Below, piece after piece: positions 59,519 through 64,000 of a stretch of DNA of 64,000 bases. The notes below the pieces were generated by a model. It was not told where the DNA came from. It worked only from the letters and a program-made list of their open reading frames with translations, and made no database searches. Made by a program: the position numbers and the translations under genes. Numbering within the stretch: position 1 is the first letter of the stretch; each line of letters starts with the position of its first letter. The DNA is from Phyllobacterium endophyticum (GTDB taxonomy: Bacteria > Pseudomonadota > Alphaproteobacteria > Rhizobiales > Rhizobiaceae): NCBI RefSeq assembly GCF_003010935.1, contig NZ_PGGN01000001.1:1178001-1242000 (forward strand), read 5' to 3'.

Positions 59519-62437
59519 ATGACCGACACGTCCACGAAACTCGACTATTCGAAAACTCTCTACTTGCCGCAGACGGACTTTCCCATGCGCGCTGGCCTGC
59601 CCGCCAAAGAGCCTGAATTCGTTGCCCGCTGGCAGGACATGAACCTTTACAAGAGGCTGCGCGAGGATGCCAGGGAGCGTCCGCTTTACGTTCTGCATGA
59701 CGGCCCACCCTATGCCAATGGCAATATCCATATCGGCCACGCACTGAACAAGATCCTCAAGGACGTCATCACCCGCTCGTTTCAGATGCGCGGCTACAAT
59801 TCCAACTATGTACCGGGTTGGGATTGCCATGGCTTGCCGATCGAGTGGAAGATCGAGGAACAATACCGCGCCAAGGGCAAGGATAAGGACGAGGTGCCGA
59901 TCAACGAATTCCGCAAGGAATGCCGTGAGTTCGCTGCCAATTGGATAAAGATCCAGTCCGCGGAGTTCAAGCGCCTCGGCATTGAAGGCGATTTCGAAAA
60001 CCCTTATACGACGATGGCCTTCCATGCGGAAAGCCGCATCGCCGGCGAACTATTGAAATTCGCCATGTCTGGTCAGCTTTATCGCGGCTCCAAGCCTGTC
60101 ATGTGGTCAGTGGTCGAGCGTACGGCGCTGGCCGAAGCCGAGGTCGAATATGCCGATGTCGAAAGCGACACGATCTGGGTGAAGTTTCCGTTTGCCCAGG
60201 GACCAGACGATTTAGCGTCGGCTCACGTCGTCATCTGGACGACAACCCCTTGGACCATACCCGGCAATCGTGCGGTCAGCTATTCCCCACGCGTCGGTTA
60301 CGGCCTGTATGAAGTTCAGACGGCGGAGAATGATTTCGGTCCACGTCCGGGTGAAAAGCTGATCTTTGCCGATGCGCTTGCCGAAGAATCCGCAACGAAA
60401 GCCAAGCTGACTTTCAAGCGTTTGCGGACCGTTTCGGCTGAGGAACTCGCCGGAATGACCTTGGCGCATCCTTTCGAAGGCCTCGCAGGCGGTTACGAGT
60501 TCCCCGTTCCTCTGCTGGCGGGGGATCACGTTACCGATGACGCAGGTACTGGATTCGTCCACACGGCACCGGGTCATGGCCGCGAAGATTTCGATGCATG
60601 GACCGATGCTGCTCGCGACCTTGAAGCTCGCGGCATTTCTTCGGCAATCCCGTTCACTGTCGATGATGCAGGCTACTACACCAAGGATGCGCCGGGGTTT
60701 GGTCCCGATCGCGAAGGTGGGCCAGCTCGCGTCATGGACGATAATGGCAAGAAGGGCGATGCCAACAAGGCGGTCATCGACGAACTCATCGCGCGTAACA
60801 TGCTCTTTGCGCGAGGCCGCCTCAAGCACTCGTACCCACATTCCTGGCGCTCGAAGAAGCCGGTCATCTTCCGCAACACGCCGCAATGGTTCGTCCACAT
60901 GGACAAGGACCTCGGCGATCAGACCACGCTGCGTTCCCGTGCCCTTGCCGCAATCGACGAGACACGCTTTGTTCCCGCGGGTGGTCAGAACCGCCTGCGC
61001 GCCATGATCGAGGACCGGCCGGATTGGGTGCTCTCACGCCAGCGTGCCTGGGGCGTGCCGATCTGTGTGTTCGCTGACGACAATGGTAACGTTCTCAAGG
61101 ACGATGCGGTCAACGCGCGCATTCTGGCGGCCTTCGAGCAGGAAGGTGCCGACGCATGGTTTGCCGAAGGTGCGAGGGAACGCTTTCTTGGCGACAAGGC
61201 CAATGAACCGTGGACGCAGGTTCGCGATATTCTCGACGTCTGGTTTGACTCTGGTTCGACCCACGTCTTCACGCTGGAAGACCGGCCGGATCTCAAATGG
61301 CCTGCCGATGTCTATCTGGAGGGCTCGGACCAGCATCGCGGCTGGTTCCATTCGTCCCTATTGGAAAGCTGCGGAACCCGTGGCTGTGCGCCTTACGACA
61401 CCCTCGTGACCCATGGTTTCACCATGGACGAGGAAGGGCGGAAAATGTCGAAATCTCTCGGCAATACGGTCACGCCGCAGGACGTCATCAAGGATTCCGG
61501 TGCGGATATTCTCCGCCTCTGGGTCATGACCACCGATTACTGGGAAGACCAGCGTCTCGGCAAGAACATCATCCAGACCAATATCGATGCATATCGCAAA
61601 TTGCGCAACACGATACGCTGGATGCTTGGCACGCTCGCTCATGATCAAGGTGACGAAATTGCCTATGCCGACATGCCGGAGCTCGAAAAGCTGATGCTGC
61701 ACCGGCTTGTCGAACTGGATGAGGTCGTACGCTCCGGCTATGACTCGTTCGAGTTCAAGCGTATCACTCGCGCGCTTATCGATTTCATGAATGTCGAGCT
61801 TTCGGCGTTCTACTTCGATATCCGCAAGGACGCACTTTATTGCGATGCTCCGTCGAGCCTCAAGCGCAAAGCTGCGTTGCAGGTTGTGCGCCATCTTTTT
61901 GATCGTATCGTCACATGGCTTGCGCCGATGCTGCCGTTCACCATGGAGGAGGCGTGGCTGGATCTCCACAAGGAAGCCGTGTCGGTGCACCTTGAACAAT
62001 TCCGTGAAACGCCTGGTGCATGGAAGAACGACCTGCTTGCCGAGAAGTGGCGCAAGGTGAAAGATGTTCGTCGTGTCGTCACTGGCGCGCTTGAACTGGA
62101 GCGAGCAAAGAAAACCATCGGTTCGTCGCTGGAGGCGGCACCATTGGTCTATATAACGGATCCAGAATTGCTTGCTGCCGTCAGCGGTCTTGACATGGCC
62201 GAGATCTGCATCACCAGCGATATCACGATCAAAGGCGACAAGGGTCCGTTGGATGCATTCGTTGCCGATGATGTGAAGGGCGTTGCTGTTGTATCGCAGC
62301 GTGCAACGGGCATGAAATGCGCGCGGTCATGGCGTTACACGCATGATGTCGGCCTGGACCCGGTCTATCCGGATGTTTCCGCGCGCGATGCCGCCGCACT
62401 GCACGAATTGGAAAAACTTGGGAGACTGGCTATTTAG
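59519..62437 (+). CDS. ileS: Isoleucyl-tRNA synthetase
   Basis: A 972-residue class I synthetase with [20 protein letters not shown] (HIGH at 71-74), the CP1 editing domain ([36 protein letters not shown]) and KMSKSLGNT near residue 642. In the C-terminal region only one cysteine ([12 protein letters not shown]) remains of the four that form the zinc site in E. coli Ile[14 protein letters not shown] replaces the other pair. This degenerate ribbon is seen in related alphaproteobacteria. ATG 59519 gives the standard length and N-terminus ([20 protein letters not shown]). Confidence 0.96.
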   Translation: MTDTSTKLDYSKTLYLPQTDFPMRAGLPAKEPEFVARWQDMNLYKRLREDARERPLYVLHDGPPYANGNIHIGHALNKILKDVITRSFQMRGYNSNYVPGWDCHGLPIEWKIEEQYRAKGKDKDEVPINEFRKECREFAANWIKIQSAEFKRLGIEGDFENPYTTMAFHAESRIAGELLKFAMSGQLYRGSKPVMWSVVERTALAEAEVEYADVESDTIWVKFPFAQGPDDLASAHVVIWTTTPWTIPGNRAVSYSPRVGYGLYEVQTAENDFGPRPGEKLIFADALAEESATKAKLTFKRLRTVSAEELAGMTLAHPFEGLAGGYEFPVPLLAGDHVTDDAGTGFVHTAPGHGREDFDAWTDAARDLEARGISSAIPFTVDDAGYYTKDAPGFGPDREGGPARVMDDNGKKGDANKAVIDELIARNMLFARGRLKHSYPHSWRSKKPVIFRNTPQWFVHMDKDLGDQTTLRSRALAAIDETRFVPAGGQNRLRAMIEDRPDWVLSRQRAWGVPICVFADDNGNVLKDDAVNARILAAFEQEGADAWFAEGARERFLGDKANEPWTQVRDILDVWFDSGSTHVFTLEDRPDLKWPADVYLEGSDQHRGWFHSSLLESCGTRGCAPYDTLVTHGFTMDEEGRKMSKSLGNTVTPQDVIKDSGADILRLWVMTTDYWEDQRLGKNIIQTNIDAYRKLRNTIRWMLGTLAHDQGDEIAYADMPELEKLMLHRLVELDEVVRSGYDSFEFKRITRALIDFMNVELSAFYFDIRKDALYCDAPSSLKRKAALQVVRHLFDRIVTWLAPMLPFTMEEAWLDLHKEAVSVHLEQFRETPGAWKNDLLAEKWRKVKDVRRVVTGALELERAKKTIGSSLEAAPLVYITDPELLAAVSGLDMAEICITSDITIKGDKGPLDAFVADDVKGVAVVSQRATGMKCARSWRYTHDVGLDPVYPDVSARDAAALHELEKLGRLAI

Positions 62438-62623
62438 CGAAGAATGGGGATTTGCTGGACAAGTGATCCCCATATTTTTGGTAAACCTGTCCACAGACTT
62501 GCTTAATGTAATTGGCCTCATGTAAAAGGCTTGCCATTGAGTTGCCTGATTTTAGAGGCAGGGCATAGATCAAGCATAATTGATCGGCAGTCAGAACTGC
62601 CCGGACATGGGTCGGAAGTGAGT

Positions 62624-63292
62624 ATGGATTTGAACGGACGCATTACGGTTTTCGGTGTACTGGTTGCGTCGCTGGCGCTTGGCGGTTGCGTGTCGTCGCC
62701 CACCTATGGCACGGACAAGACTGCCGGCAGTCAACTCCTCGACGACGTGTCGAACCTCGCATCGTTCGGTCCCAAGAAGAAGAACCAGATTGCTTATAAT
62801 CCGAGGCCGGAACTTGTTCGCCCGGCTGAGGGCAAGATAGCGCAATTGCCGGCGCCGCAGAATGATGTCGTCACAAGCGGTAGCGCCAATTGGCCGGAAT
62901 CGCCTGAGGCACGCCGCAAGCGTATCCGGGATACAGCAACAGCCAATCAGAACAACCCAAACTTCGTGCCCGAAGTTGAGAACGATATGCCCGTCGCTCA
63001 GAAGCCCGCAGCCAAGTCTGAATACGGGTTCTTCAATGATAATACGCCCGCCAATCAGGGCTCGAAGAGCACTGCAGGCGCTGATTTTCGCGCGCGCAAA
63101 CTGGCTTCGACAGCGGGATCACCGACCACCCGGCGTTATTTGAGCGAGCCTCCGCTGGAATATCGCGCGCCCGCCGCGACCGCCGCAGCCAATGAACTGG
63201 GCGAGGATGAGGCGAAGAAGGAGCGCGAACGCAAGGCCGCCGCCCGCAAGGACAAAGGCTTCAGCCTGAAAAACCTCATCCCCTGGAACTAA
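62624..63292 (+). CDS. Putative lipoprotein with disordered C-terminus
   Basis: A 222-residue protein with a lipoprotein signal: MDLNGRITVFGVLVASLALG, then G-C with the lipobox Leu-Gly-Gly-Cys at 19-22. The rest is low-complexity (Ala/Pro/Lys/Asn-rich) with a basic end, KKERERKAAARKDKGFSLKN, and the motif YLSEPPLEYRAP near residue 175. No catalytic domain is seen. Sitting behind ileS is a common place for such lipoproteins in rhizobia. ATG 62624 is chosen for the signal; the frame runs back to 62531 without one. Confidence 0.8.
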   Translation: MDLNGRITVFGVLVASLALGGCVSSPTYGTDKTAGSQLLDDVSNLASFGPKKKNQIAYNPRPELVRPAEGKIAQLPAPQNDVVTSGSANWPESPEARRKRIRDTATANQNNPNFVPEVENDMPVAQKPAAKSEYGFFNDNTPANQGSKSTAGADFRARKLASTAGSPTTRRYLSEPPLEYRAPAATAAANELGEDEAKKERERKAAARKDKGFSLKNLIPWN

Positions 63293-63446
63293 AAGCCTGC
63301 TCGCCAGATTGGGATGGCATGCGTGACGCCGCTGGTGCCCGCGATACAACTAATTACATCTAAAACGTTCGTTGTAGATTATACTACTAAAGTGCTATGC
63401 TTTTCGACCAGAGGTCGGGATCGCCCGCGAATGTTTGGGTGTTCAC

Positions 63447-64000
63447 ATGGCGGAGGCCAAGTCACAGCGTAGCAGCATTCGCTCCCTCGGTCGGAGCCTC
63501 AGTCTTGGCGTCTGTTTTTTTGCCCAGCCAGTTCTCGCGCAGCAAATCATCACGAGCGGTCAAGTGGAAAGCGGAATTCGGTCTGATCCAGGGCCGCAAT
63601 CCAGCCCCTGGAACGTCGGATTTGCACTTTACGTCGGTGGCAATGCCACAGGCGCAGTAATCATAAGCGATGGCGGTGACGCCTATCTCTCACATGTCGA
63701 ATTCATTCCTCCTTACCTGGAGACGAAAATCGGCCGTTATTTGGGCGGCATCGGCAGCATAACGGTCAGGGGTGAAGGTTCATCCTTTGAGTATGGCAAT
63801 TACCTCCTGATCGGCGATGCGGGAACAGGCTCTCTTGTCATCGAGAGAGGTGCTCGGGTTTTCGACTCGGGTCCGGATCGTACCGGCGCCGCCCCAGCAA
63901 CAGCTTTAGGCGTAGAGGCGGGTGCCTCGGGCGAGGTTAGAGTAGATGGCGCTGGTTCACTCTGGGAGGCTGGAGACCGGATGTCTGTTGGCCTCCGAGG
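63447..64000 (+). CDS. Autotransporter-type surface protein (5' part; runs off the window)
   Basis: The frame opens at ATG 63447 and stays open to the last base (184 codons). It has a basic-hydrophobic signal peptide (SIRSLGRSLSLGVCFFAQPV, cut near LAQQ) and a beta-rich, glycine-rich passenger: GNYLLIGDAGTGSLVIERGA, then GASGEVRVDGAGSLWEAGDR. The second piece fits the repeat seen in T5SS/PEP-CTERM-associated passengers (G-x-V-x-V-D-G-x-G-S-x-W). Such proteins usually end in a beta-barrel that exports the passenger; that part is beyond the window. Adhesion is a likely but unproven function. Confidence 0.8.
   Translation, partial: MAEAKSQRSSIRSLGRSLSLGVCFFAQPVLAQQIITSGQVESGIRSDPGPQSSPWNVGFALYVGGNATGAVIISDGGDAYLSHVEFIPPYLETKIGRYLGGIGSITVRGEGSSFEYGNYLLIGDAGTGSLVIERGARVFDSGPDRTGAAPATALGVEAGASGEVRVDGAGSLWEAGDRMSVGLR

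Overview
The window looks like a chromosomal segment of an alphaproteobacterium of the order Hyphomicrobiales (Rhizobiales), most likely near Phyllobacteriaceae/Brucellaceae. This is inferred from gene content: a PdhS-type cell-cycle kinase, a VtlR/LsrB LysR regulator beside a DUF1127 gene, hisS-hisZ-hisG, rsmE-gshA, TIGR01459 HAD-ribF, UPF0314, and a tRNA-His without an encoded G-1. It is gene-dense and mostly core-like. I see no prophage, classical IS, CRISPR array or rRNA.

Layout. 1-2187: gamma-glutamylation route of putrescine breakdown (puuB-like, cut by the left edge, and puuA), with a palindromic repeat between them. 2533-4245: Crp/Fnr regulator and an AT-rich stretch with two small ORFs. 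4437-7690: isocitrate lyase with a small co-directional gene, divergent from a ScfR/RamB-like regulator. 7835-13000: DMT exporter and a polyamine-type ABC importer (potFGHI). 13097-13622: a DUF559 endonuclease-like gene between inverted copies of the repeat, the most element-like part of the window. 13690-20044: AsmA protein, PdhS-type kinase, phasin, tRNA-His. 20068-24793: AbrB-type membrane protein, another repeat copy, and a response regulator / TctE-like kinase / periplasmic binding protein operon. 24954-28692: xseA, UPF0314, vtlR/lsrB and DUF1127. 28814-34613: DUF937 protein, purC, SDR, gshA, rsmE, Lrp regulator. 34746-43950: DMT exporter, an uncharacterised HRPCFYC protein, a class I amidotransferase, a phosphatase, glcDEF, an L,D-transpeptidase and tag. 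44052-52653: hisS-hisZ-hisG, exported msrB-msrA, DoxX, fumC, SRPBCC and VOC proteins, and an FMN reductase divergent from an HxlR regulator. 52744-56296: groESL with CIRCE, and a zinc-type CDF exporter with its ArsR/SmtB sensor. 56447-64000: HAD-ribF, MipA, ileS, a lipoprotein, and the start of an autotransporter that runs off the right edge.

How the genes work together. Polyamine uptake (potFGHI) and catabolism (puuAB) flank a glyoxylate-shunt regulatory unit (aceA and its divergent regulator), and glcDEF also supplies glyoxylate, so the window is rich in nitrogen/C2 carbon metabolism. Several units pair a regulator with its probable target: ScfR/aceA, VtlR/DUF1127, HxlR/FMN reductase, ArsR/CDF, Lrp/DMT, CIRCE/groESL.

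Most notable: (i) a dispersed two-hairpin repeat family with a DUF559 gene framed by inverted copies; (ii) a possible three-component sensory operon with an orphan solute-binding protein; (iii) a second gshA-like C-terminal coding tail just behind gshA; (iv) tRNA-His and a divergent alphaproteobacterial HisRS in one window. Functions are assigned by recognising families from sequence alone; no search was run.
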